Source of the DNA: a virus
Length of the DNA: 64,000 nt
IMG/VR virus record: IMGVR_UViG_3300028393_000062
Location: 1-64,000 of that record
Direction: 5' to 3' (one strand)
The translations under genes were made by a program, and so were the position numbers. This document shows positions 48,537 through 57,283 of the stretch, piece by piece (position 1 is the first letter of the stretch; the number at the start of each line of letters is the position of its first letter). Below the pieces are notes generated by a model, which was not told the DNA's origin, did not search any database, and saw nothing but the letters and a program-made list of their open reading frames with translations.

Positions 48537-51380
48537 ATGGCTGGTCCTAATTTATCCGTAAGTACCGATTCATCTGGTAAGATACATTATTATAATACTC
48601 CACCAGGTACTTCAACACCTCTCGAAATATCCAAAATGTCTTATGACGCAGCACAACAAGCAGTTGCCAACACCAATTTGAATAAAAGGGATAGTGTCCA
48701 GCAGCGCCAACTTCTTGCAAAAACTTTGCCACAGGGTCCTGAAGAACAAAAAAGAATTGAAGATGAAAAGGCTGCACAGGCACTTGCAATTGGTAATAGA
48801 GACAAGTTTTTACAAGAAAATTCGGCACCATCGGGAGCTGGCCCAGCTAAACTTGGCACAAATGTATTGAACAAATATAGATCATTTAATTATAATTTTA
48901 CAATTGCATCTCTAACTTTTGATCAATTTAATAATTTTGCAAATTACAAAATTGAAAACACTGACGATTTAAAATATGTAGTGTTGTCTTCCAAAGGAAA
49001 AAATAGGCCCGAAGCAAACAATGTAGTTCAAGACTCTGAAAATAAGGTGCTTAATGCGCCAACAAGTGCAGATATAACTGCTTTTGATGCAGTCTTACAA
49101 TCACAAAGAGCTGCCCAAGCAGCCGCTATTGCAGATAACAACCCCAAGTTGGCCAAAGCCATTGGTGAATCTATTAATCAAATTGTAATAGATCAATCAA
49201 AAGCAGTATACGCAGCCCAACAGGCCGTAGAAAAAGAAACTGGGACGTCTTATGTACCTGTTACCACTAGTGAAGTCATACAGGAATATAATAAAAATAG
49301 TTCTGGCAGATTTGATATGTTCATTGACGATGTTGAAATCAAAGCAGTAATTGCTAGTAATCAACAAACTACCACTGCCATTGGTTACGAAATTAATTTT
49401 ACTGTTATTGAGCCCTATAGTTCATTTGGTTTTTTTGAGGCGTTACAGGCATCGGCCCTAGCGGCGGGTTATTACAGTTATTTAGATTGCAACTTTGTGT
49501 TAGCAGTAGATTTTATAGGATATAAAGATGATGATACGGGAGGTAAACCTGTACCAATTATAGATCCTTCAGTCAATCAACCAGCAATTCGGTTTTTTCC
49601 TATTACTATTTTTGACGTACAAACAACAATTACTCACGAGGGAACCAAATATATTTGCAAATCAGTTCCCAGCGCATATGGTGCAATTACTGAGGAGGAA
49701 ACTGCTAAAACATCTATGAGCCCAGAGGGCAGTAACGTTAAGGCACAATTAACAGATTTAATGCAAAAAATGACCCTAGCGGCCAAAAACGCTGCTATAC
49801 AAATTGGTAATCCAAATTGGGATACTTATAAAGTAGAATTTCCAACTATTGCAGAAAATGGTACAGTTTCTGAAAATGTTGACAATGAAATTGCAGCCTA
49901 TGAATTTGACCCCACATTTAGTACTGATAGCATGAAACCACAGGAAATTGAACAACTGGCTGCAACAGACCCTCGTCGCCTGTTTGTTTCACCATCTGAT
50001 CCATCAATTCCCACTAAAGAAAAAATTGAAGCTATAATTTTTAAAAGCAAATATATAACCGATTTAATTAAAGCATCATACGATGGAGGAAACATTGACA
50101 GTTTTGTCAATGCCGCCCGCCAAGCCAAACTGTTTAGAGTAGTATTGAAAAAAACAGTGGATAAGGATAAAATAAATTGGTTAACTGGACGTCATTCAGT
50201 CATTTGGACTTATCAAGTTATTCCTACTCGAACTGCTTACCATAGAGTACCAGGCCAATATAATAATATTACAAGTATAGATGATATTAAACCACTTGTA
50301 TTAAGAAAATACGATTATATCTATACAGGTTTGAATACTGATGTATTAGATTTTAAAATTAATCTTAATTTTGCATATTATTCTGTAATAAATCCAACAC
50401 TTGGCGCTGATCAACAACCTGGTTCTCAGCAGGGCGATGCTGCAACTGGCAACACTAATCCAAAATTACCTTTTAGCAAAGCTCCAACTAAAGCTGGCCT
50501 TCGTGCAATTCCATTTGCACCCTGGAGAAGCCCGCCATATGTATTGGAGGAAAATCCAAAAGCAGCGCCCACACCAGGTGATGCTATACTAGCAAACGTG
50601 AATATATTTCATCAAAATTTAATGGATTCGCCTACATCATTAGTTGAGGGAGAAATAACTATTTTAGGAGATCCTTATTTTCTTATTAGTGGGGGATCTA
50701 ATAATTACATATTGCCCAATAGTATACAAGGACAATATGCAGGCAACGGCGAAGCCGCAGCACTAGCTGGCGATGTGTATGTTCAATTGAATTTTTACAA
50801 TCCTGGGGATATTGGGGCTAAGGGAGTAATTGATAAACAACTGACTGGTTTTAGTGGTATATTTCAAATCATTGAAGTAAACAACGTATTTAAAAACGGA
50901 GCATTTACTCAAGTACTACAATATGTTCGTGTACCTACTCCAATTGACGACTACATCAAATCTGGATCTAAAGTTGGCCTAAGTAGTACTGTTGCTCCGT
51001 TAAATGTACGTGGAGATGATTCATCTCCGCCTGCTGCACATCCAGCAACCTCATCAGATGGTGTTGTAATCACGCCTACTTCCTCTGAGAATAAACCACC
51101 TCAGGCACCACAAGATAAAACAGCATTATATCAAGGATTTACAGCAGGCGGCAATCCAATATCTAAAGCAACTATTGATTATGCTAATTTGGCAGCTGGC
51201 CTTAAAAATCCATTTGCTCAAGTGCAAGCAGCCGTAACAGATTTACAAACAACAGTCAATTCTGCAGGAAATCAAATAACTGGTGCAATACGTTCTGCAG
51301 AAAATCAAGTAACGGGCGCAATTTCCGCCAAGGTGGCTACAGTTACTGGCCCGTTATCTAATATTATACAAAAAGGTTAA
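48537..51380 (+). CDS. Large baseplate hub candidate
   Basis: A 947-residue protein of unclear family. The first 90 residues are Gln/Ala-rich and helical. A structured region follows (YNFTIASLTFDQFNNFANY). Then come GRFDMFIDDVEIKAVIASNQ with YEINFTVIEPYSSFGFFEAL, and later ITILGDPYFLISGG and SGIFQIIEVNNVFKNGAF with QVLQYVRV. These fit hub-type beta domains (the gp27/gpD superfamily has such dimer-like barrels). The C-terminus is low-complexity with NSAGNQITGAI / RSAENQVTGAI repeats. Lying between genes 53 and 5, it occupies the place where T4-like genomes need a gp27 equivalent. Hub function is inferred from position and these phrases. Confidence 0.5.
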   Translation: MAGPNLSVSTDSSGKIHYYNTPPGTSTPLEISKMSYDAAQQAVANTNLNKRDSVQQRQLLAKTLPQGPEEQKRIEDEKAAQALAIGNRDKFLQENSAPSGAGPAKLGTNVLNKYRSFNYNFTIASLTFDQFNNFANYKIENTDDLKYVVLSSKGKNRPEANNVVQDSENKVLNAPTSADITAFDAVLQSQRAAQAAAIADNNPKLAKAIGESINQIVIDQSKAVYAAQQAVEKETGTSYVPVTTSEVIQEYNKNSSGRFDMFIDDVEIKAVIASNQQTTTAIGYEINFTVIEPYSSFGFFEALQASALAAGYYSYLDCNFVLAVDFIGYKDDDTGGKPVPIIDPSVNQPAIRFFPITIFDVQTTITHEGTKYICKSVPSAYGAITEEETAKTSMSPEGSNVKAQLTDLMQKMTLAAKNAAIQIGNPNWDTYKVEFPTIAENGTVSENVDNEIAAYEFDPTFSTDSMKPQEIEQLAATDPRRLFVSPSDPSIPTKEKIEAIIFKSKYITDLIKASYDGGNIDSFVNAARQAKLFRVVLKKTVDKDKINWLTGRHSVIWTYQVIPTRTAYHRVPGQYNNITSIDDIKPLVLRKYDYIYTGLNTDVLDFKINLNFAYYSVINPTLGADQQPGSQQGDAATGNTNPKLPFSKAPTKAGLRAIPFAPWRSPPYVLEENPKAAPTPGDAILANVNIFHQNLMDSPTSLVEGEITILGDPYFLISGGSNNYILPNSIQGQYAGNGEAAALAGDVYVQLNFYNPGDIGAKGVIDKQLTGFSGIFQIIEVNNVFKNGAFTQVLQYVRVPTPIDDYIKSGSKVGLSSTVAPLNVRGDDSSPPAAHPATSSDGVVITPTSSENKPPQAPQDKTALYQGFTAGGNPISKATIDYANLAAGLKNPFAQVQAAVTDLQTTVNSAGNQITGAIRSAENQVTGAISAKVATVTGPLSNIIQKG

Positions 51381-51392
51381 AGGTAATCAAAT

Positions 51393-53552
51393 ATGGCAAT
51401 TGGAAAAATTCCTTCTAGTTTAATAGCAGGCAGTCCAACTAGTAAACAAAGTACTGGACCATATCTTGCAGAAGTGGTCAATGTAATTGACAACACACAT
51501 ATGGGAAGCCTCGAAGTAGTATTGCTCCGAGGCACAACACCTGATATCAATGATCCTGGTGCAAGAATTGTAGCACACTACTTGAGTCCTTTTTACGGTT
51601 CAACATCTGTAAGATATGAAGGCAATAATGCCAAAGATTATAATGATGTTCAGAAGAGTTATGGTATGTGGTTTGTGCCGCCAGATGTTGGCACAACCGT
51701 TATGGTTATATTTGTTGCAAACAACTACAATCAATGTTATTGGATAGGTTGCGTGCCTGATCGAAATCAAAATCATATGGTACCAGGCATTGCTGCATCT
51801 GAACTTACCAATATGACATCAGAGCAGGTCAACAAATACGGCACAAAAATTTTACCAGTTGCGGAATATAACAAGAAAACGGAAAAACTTAAAAATACAG
51901 ATGTTGATAAAATTCTTAGACCAATTCATCCATTTGCAGATAGATTATTGGCACAGGGCCTGTTACTAGATAACATTCGTGGTGTTACATCAAGTAGCGC
52001 TCGTCGACCTATACCAAAAGATGTTTTTTATGCAAATTCAGCATTCGGTATTAGCACACCTGGCCCAGTTGATCTAAATGGCAGAAAAGGAATTGTTGGA
52101 TCTGGCAAGGGTAGGGAGATACCAATTAGTAGATTGGGTGGTAGCACATTTGTCATGGATGACGGTGATGAAAACGGTAATAACGAATTAGTTAGAATAA
52201 GAACTAGAACTGGCCATCAAATTTTATTACATAATAGTCAAGATTTAATCTATATCGCCAACGCGGCCGGCACTGCCTGGTTAGAAATGACTAGCAGTGG
52301 GAAAATTGACATATATGCGGCTGATAGTGTTAGTATACATAGTGAAGCAGATTTTAATTTTCGCGCCGAACGAGATATTAATTTAGAAGCCGGTAGGAAC
52401 ATTAATATTGCTGCTGGCGGTGACTGGCAAGTTGACGTCACTAATAATTTTATTGTAAATGCCGGTCGAGACGGCACACTAACATTTAGTGGTGACACTG
52501 ATATACATTCAGAAGGCACTTTAATAATGGATTCGGCTAGTCCTGTTCATTTGTCAGGTACTAGTTTATATATAACATCTCAACAAGATTTAAATTTGGT
52601 AGCAGGAACTACAATGTATCAAACTGCGTCAACTGACATCAATGTGCTTGCTACTGAAAACATTATTCAAAATGCAGTAATTATAAGTGTTAATTCTGCT
52701 CCAGGCACTGAGGGTACCAAAGCCTCTTCTGCTGCTATTGCTTCTGCAATACCTACACAAGAATTGCCAGGAACATCTGTGGACTATCCTTGGACTAACA
52801 GTAATTTTTACAAGGGTAAAAATATTGATTCTATAATGAATCGTGTACCAATGCACGAGCCTTGGAGCCAGCATGAAAATATTAACCCTGTTCAGTTTAG
52901 TGCTGCTGCAACTGATGTGACCAATCGTAGTGGATTTGGTACAACTTCTAGACCGGGCGTCGCATCATCTATAGATTACTCAAAAGCGCCCAATGTTCAA
53001 GGTAATCCACCAACGTCAACTGGAGATACCAAAATTGATAATTTGTCAGCATTTTTGTGGATGATTCGTAGTTGTGAAGGCACTAGTGGCCCACTAGGAT
53101 ATAGGACAATGTGGACTGGGGCAACTTTTGATCCTGAAAGTCCGACATATGTATCAACAAACAAATATGATAAATCTTTTGATGGACAACCTAACAAGGC
53201 ATATCAATGGAAAGATCATCCAAACCTTCCTATAGTTGCACCAATTAGTGGTAAGCCAGTCATATCAACTGCCGCAGGTGCGTATGCGTTCTTATATTCA
53301 ACTTGGAAAGAATGCCAAGCAGCATTAAATCTCCCAGACTTCACCCCATTGAGTCAAGACAAAGCCTGTTTATATTTGCTGAAGCGTCGCCGTGCAATTG
53401 ATGATATTGAAACTGGAAATTTTACGAGTGCTGTCAATAAATGTAATAGAATATGGGCAAGTTTACCAGGTAGTCCGTATAATCAGCATCCAAAAGATAT
53501 TGGAACAGCATTAGCGTTATATAAACAGGCCGGCGGAATCGCGCTTGCATAA
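51393..53552 (+). CDS. 5: Baseplate central spike gp5 with C-terminal GH104-like lysozyme domain
   Basis: Cell-puncturing spike. The 719-residue protein has an OB-fold-like N-terminal domain (about 20-130; MWFVPPDVGTTVMVIFV, then CYWIGCVPD). A triple-stranded beta-helix needle follows at about 260-440 (ADSVSIHSEADFNFRAERDI, NLEAGRNINIAAGGDW). The C-terminal domain at about 545-719 has LSAFLWMIRSCEGT with Glu562, AGAYAFLYSTWKECQAALNL, RIWASLPGSPYNQ and LALYKQAGG. This last domain closely follows the phage lambda R endolysin (lytic transglycosylase, GH104), whose catalytic Glu lies in the equivalent SEGT motif. In T4 gp5 a different lysozyme domain sits before the needle. AAAGGTAA precedes the ATG. 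Confidence 0.9.
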   Translation: MAIGKIPSSLIAGSPTSKQSTGPYLAEVVNVIDNTHMGSLEVVLLRGTTPDINDPGARIVAHYLSPFYGSTSVRYEGNNAKDYNDVQKSYGMWFVPPDVGTTVMVIFVANNYNQCYWIGCVPDRNQNHMVPGIAASELTNMTSEQVNKYGTKILPVAEYNKKTEKLKNTDVDKILRPIHPFADRLLAQGLLLDNIRGVTSSSARRPIPKDVFYANSAFGISTPGPVDLNGRKGIVGSGKGREIPISRLGGSTFVMDDGDENGNNELVRIRTRTGHQILLHNSQDLIYIANAAGTAWLEMTSSGKIDIYAADSVSIHSEADFNFRAERDINLEAGRNINIAAGGDWQVDVTNNFIVNAGRDGTLTFSGDTDIHSEGTLIMDSASPVHLSGTSLYITSQQDLNLVAGTTMYQTASTDINVLATENIIQNAVIISVNSAPGTEGTKASSAAIASAIPTQELPGTSVDYPWTNSNFYKGKNIDSIMNRVPMHEPWSQHENINPVQFSAAATDVTNRSGFGTTSRPGVASSIDYSKAPNVQGNPPTSTGDTKIDNLSAFLWMIRSCEGTSGPLGYRTMWTGATFDPESPTYVSTNKYDKSFDGQPNKAYQWKDHPNLPIVAPISGKPVISTAAGAYAFLYSTWKECQAALNLPDFTPLSQDKACLYLLKRRRAIDDIETGNFTSAVNKCNRIWASLPGSPYNQHPKDIGTALALYKQAGGIALA

Positions 53553-53555
53553 CCT

Positions 53556-53563
53556 AATAAATA
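53556..53563 (+). promoter_or_regulatory. Late promoter box AATAAATA, 4 bp from a start codon
   Basis: TAATAAATAC is followed by ATT and the ATG of gene 25 at 53568. The box lies in the 15-bp gap after gene 5, with no Shine-Dalgarno between. A transcript from it would start at or beside the ATG. Confidence 0.45.
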
Positions 53564-53567
53564 CATT

Positions 53568-54005
53568 ATGGCATACAAATCAATCGAAATTACCAACGCC
53601 CGTGCAGTATACAAACAACCTCCTAAAACTGGTCATTTTTATGTAGGTTTTAGCAGTGTGGATATCGCCAACACCAATTCCAAATTATATGATTTAGATT
53701 TGATCAAACAAGATCTAATCAATCAATTTAATACTCGCAAGGGCGAACGATTAATGAATCCTGCATTTGGTTCAATAATTTGGGATATTATAATGGAGCC
53801 GTTAACTGACGAGATTCATGATATTATTGAACAAGACCTAACGACAATTTGTAATAGTGATCCTAGAATAGTCCCAACCCTAATCAAAGTTACTGATTTC
53901 ACTGCTGGATTTTTAATTGAATTAACCATACAACTAGTTGGAAGCGATCAATCCACAAATATGTCATTGACTTTTGATCAGCAAGTTGGCCTTTCAGTAC
54001 AATAA
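53568..54005 (+). CDS. 25: Baseplate wedge protein gp25
   Basis: Wedge core subunit that joins the wedge to the sheath. At 145 residues it compares with 132 in T4. It has the gp25-like fold signatures: DLIKQDLINQFNTRKGERLM, NPAFGSIIWDIIMEPLTDEI and then EQDLTTICNSDPRI, with the conserved RxGxR...PxFGS core. It is intact in length and placed between spike gene 5 and wedge gene 6. No ribosome-binding site is visible and a late box lies 4 bp from the ATG, so translation is leaderless or coupled to gene 5. Confidence 0.92.
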   Translation: MAYKSIEITNARAVYKQPPKTGHFYVGFSSVDIANTNSKLYDLDLIKQDLINQFNTRKGERLMNPAFGSIIWDIIMEPLTDEIHDIIEQDLTTICNSDPRIVPTLIKVTDFTAGFLIELTIQLVGSDQSTNMSLTFDQQVGLSVQ

Positions 54006-54025
54006 TGTACACGGTTTATAGCCGT

Positions 54026-54033
54026 AATAAATA
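54026..54033 (+). promoter_or_regulatory. T4-type late promoter box AATAAATA
   Basis: GTAATAAATACGG lies 18 bp before the gene 6 ATG at 54052, just after a small hairpin (ACGG/CCGT, 54010-54025). Confidence 0.6.
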
Positions 54034-54051
54034 CGGTATAGATAAAATAAT

Positions 54052-57000
54052 ATGACTATTCCAGCAACAAATTCAAAACTACTTATAACTCAAGACTGGG
54101 TAAAAATTTATCAGTCTTTCCCTTACGCAGAACTTCAGAGTTATGACTTTAATACAATTCGTCGTGTATTAATTTCTTATCTAAAAGAAAACTATCCCGA
54201 AGATTTCAATGACTTTATTGAAAGTAGTGAGTATATTGCACTAGTTGAATTGATTGCATACATTGGACAGAATTTAAGTTTCCGTATTGATTTAAATGCC
54301 CGTGAAAATTTTATATCAACTGCACAACGTCGTGATAGCATACTAAATCTAGCAAACTTAATTAGTTACAAACCCAAGAGAAATATACCAGCTAGTGGTT
54401 TATTAAAGGTATCCTCTATTTCAACTACTGCTAATGTATTTGATTCCACAGGTGTTAACTTATCTAATACCACTATTTCTTGGAATGATGCTACAAATCC
54501 CAATTGGTATCAACAATTTTTATCAATTATCAATTCTGCAATGCCAGGCGGTATGACCTATGGAACACCGTCAGCATCTGCGGTTATTGGCGGCATTGTT
54601 ACTCAGCAGTATGTTGTTAACAGTTCTAATACAGACGTTCCAATTTACAGTTTTTCAAAGAATATTAATGGAACCAGTATGAACTTTGAAATAGTTCCTG
54701 CTACGTTCCAGGGACAAAATTATGTCTATGAAGATACGCCAATTCCTGGCACTAATTTTAAAATGCTGTATCAGGATGATAATCAAGGTGCAGGCAGTGC
54801 TAACACTGGATTTTTTGCGTTATTCAAACAGGGGTCAATGTCGGCCAGCGGATTTAACATAACCAATCCTGTACCTAACGAAGTTGTTGGCATCAATGTT
54901 GACGGTATTAATAACACTGATACTTGGTTGTGGCAGTTGTCTTCTAATTTTAGATATACTTCTCTATGGTCTCAAGCACCAAGTATTGCTGGAAATAATG
55001 TTATCTATAATAGTTTAAATCAAAATTTGCGTAATGTATATAGTGTTACTACACGGGCCAATGATCAAGTTGATTTAAACTTTGCAGATGGTAGTTTTGG
55101 TAATTTGCCCAATGGTAGGTTCCAGTTTTTCTATCGCCAAAGTAATGGATTAACTTATACCATTAAACCCAATCAAATGGCCAGTGTAGTTGTATCTATA
55201 CCATATGTTGACAAATCTGGATTGAATCAATCTTTAACATTAATATTAAGTTTAGAATATACCGTCAGTAATAGTGCTGGCACCGAATCAATTGCCAGCA
55301 TTAGACAAAATGCACCTCAGCAATATTATACGCAAAATCGTATGATTACCGCTGAAGATTATAATATTGCTCCGCTAACTTATACCAGTAACGTGGTTAA
55401 AATTAAAAGTGTTAATAGAATCAGTAGCGGTATTAGCAAATATTTTGATTTAAGTGATGTCAGCGGAAAATATTCTAGTACAAACATTTTTTGTGACGAT
55501 GGTATTTTAGCAAAGAATACAACTACACACGGATTTACATTTAGATTTAATACAATAAATGATATTTGGGCCGCAGTTAAAACTAAATTAGAACCATATA
55601 TTAGCAGTCCTGAATTAAAATCATACTATTTGGATATTTTTAGAAAATACGCCCCAGTTACATCTGATTTAAATTTTATTTGGACAACTGTTAAAACTAT
55701 TTCTAGCCAAAGTCAAGGATATTTTGTTAACCTAGCTGGCGCGCCAAGTGCAGTGGGGACAGAATATTCTTCATTGCCTAATTCTTTATATTATATTGGC
55801 CCTGGGACATTAATCAAATTTACTGCTCCAAAAACAGTAAACGGAGCAACTCAGTACTTCTTACCAGACGGTACTATTACTACAGTCCCTGCATATAATA
55901 CTATAAGTTATATTTGGTCCACTGTCCAACAGGTAATTGGTTCTGGTTCTAATAACGGCCTTGGGGCATTAAACGACGGCTCTGGCCCCATTGTACTCAC
56001 CAATTCAGTTCCTAATGGCGCAGTACCTGTAGAAATTATTCCACCTTTTAGCAACATTTTAAATTATAATTTTGAATCTAGCATAGTTAACCTATGTGCT
56101 AATCAACAGACTTTTGGGCTGAGATTTGATTCAACACTACGTTCTTGGATTATAATTCAAAATTCAAATCTTAATAGTCAAGCAGTTGCTGGTAATATTT
56201 TTACCTACGAGGGCGACGGTACAAATAAACAATTAGACGCCAGTTGGTTAGTATTGTTTACGTGGGAACCATCAAATCAATCCTATTCTGTATCTGTGAA
56301 AAATACTCAATATATTTTTCAAAGTGCCAATGAGACTGGATTTTATGTAGACACTTCCAATACAAATTTTGATTATGTTAACAATGTGGTAGTCAAAGAT
56401 AAAATTACGGTATTATCAGTAAATTCAAACCCTAGTAGTTTGTATCCTAATAATGGGCCTATGGGCATTGACTACACTTGGCAAATTGATTCTGCTGATG
56501 TTGAAGCAGATGGGTATGTGGATCCTTCCATTGTGTTTGTGAGCCCTTATAATCATTTGGATAGTAGTAAGTTTAGCCAAATTGCTCATCCAGATGCATT
56601 TAATAATATTGTTGGCACTGGCAGTACTGTTGTTATTAACGGTAATACATATCCAGGCCGCAGTGGATTAAAATTCCAATATCAACACAATCCAAGTAAA
56701 GAAGTTAGAATTGATCCTGCCAAGAGCAATATTATTGATGTTTATATGTTAACAACAGATTATGATAATGCATTTAGAACTTGGCTACTAACTGGGGTTG
56801 GATCTAAACCAATACCACCAACTAGTTTTGCTCTTGAAAGTAATTACGCAGCAGATTTGGAACCTATCAAAGCAGTAAGTGATCAAATTATATATCAACC
56901 TGCTCAGTATAAAATTTTATTTGGCCCCACTGCTGACAAGAATTTACAAGCAACTTTTAAAGCAGTTGTAAGTAACAACACCATTTTAAGTAACACTGAT

Positions 57001-57282
57001 ATTACCAATCAAATATTAAACGGTATTAATAATTTCTTTATATTGAGTAATTGGGATTTTGGAAAAAGTTTCTATTTTAGCGAGCTGTCAACATACATAA
57101 TGAATTTACTAACGCCCAATATTACTAACTTTGTAATTGTTCCAGCCAGCAGTGGATTTGGTAATTTGTACGAAGTAACTTGCCAAAGCAATGAAATTTT
57201 CATAAGTGGTGCTACGGCAGATAACATACAAGTTATTTCTGCTGCAACTGCCGCACAATTAAATATTAGTGCTGGAAAATAA
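54052..57282 (+). CDS. 6: Baseplate wedge protein gp6
   Basis: Forms the inner iris of the baseplate. The 1076-residue protein is much longer than T4 gp6 (660). The N-terminus, with DFNTIRRVLISYLKENYPED, FNDFIESSEYIALVELIAYI, then GQNLSFRIDLNARENFISTA and QRRDSILNLANLISYKPKR, is a very strong gp6 signature. The C-terminal part (YQPAQYKILFGPTADKNLQ; NFFILSNWDFGKSFYFSELS; IMNLLTPNI) matches the family's gpJ-like end. The extra length lies in the middle beta-rich region. It has its own late box upstream, and its stop is 1 bp from the next ATG. Confidence 0.92.
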   Translation: MTIPATNSKLLITQDWVKIYQSFPYAELQSYDFNTIRRVLISYLKENYPEDFNDFIESSEYIALVELIAYIGQNLSFRIDLNARENFISTAQRRDSILNLANLISYKPKRNIPASGLLKVSSISTTANVFDSTGVNLSNTTISWNDATNPNWYQQFLSIINSAMPGGMTYGTPSASAVIGGIVTQQYVVNSSNTDVPIYSFSKNINGTSMNFEIVPATFQGQNYVYEDTPIPGTNFKMLYQDDNQGAGSANTGFFALFKQGSMSASGFNITNPVPNEVVGINVDGINNTDTWLWQLSSNFRYTSLWSQAPSIAGNNVIYNSLNQNLRNVYSVTTRANDQVDLNFADGSFGNLPNGRFQFFYRQSNGLTYTIKPNQMASVVVSIPYVDKSGLNQSLTLILSLEYTVSNSAGTESIASIRQNAPQQYYTQNRMITAEDYNIAPLTYTSNVVKIKSVNRISSGISKYFDLSDVSGKYSSTNIFCDDGILAKNTTTHGFTFRFNTINDIWAAVKTKLEPYISSPELKSYYLDIFRKYAPVTSDLNFIWTTVKTISSQSQGYFVNLAGAPSAVGTEYSSLPNSLYYIGPGTLIKFTAPKTVNGATQYFLPDGTITTVPAYNTISYIWSTVQQVIGSGSNNGLGALNDGSGPIVLTNSVPNGAVPVEIIPPFSNILNYNFESSIVNLCANQQTFGLRFDSTLRSWIIIQNSNLNSQAVAGNIFTYEGDGTNKQLDASWLVLFTWEPSNQSYSVSVKNTQYIFQSANETGFYVDTSNTNFDYVNNVVVKDKITVLSVNSNPSSLYPNNGPMGIDYTWQIDSADVEADGYVDPSIVFVSPYNHLDSSKFSQIAHPDAFNNIVGTGSTVVINGNTYPGRSGLKFQYQHNPSKEVRIDPAKSNIIDVYMLTTDYDNAFRTWLLTGVGSKPIPPTSFALESNYAADLEPIKAVSDQIIYQPAQYKILFGPTADKNLQATFKAVVSNNTILSNTDITNQILNGINNFFILSNWDFGKSFYFSELSTYIMNLLTPNITNFVIVPASSGFGNLYEVTCQSNEIFISGATADNIQVISAATAAQLNISAGK

Positions 57283-57283
57283 T

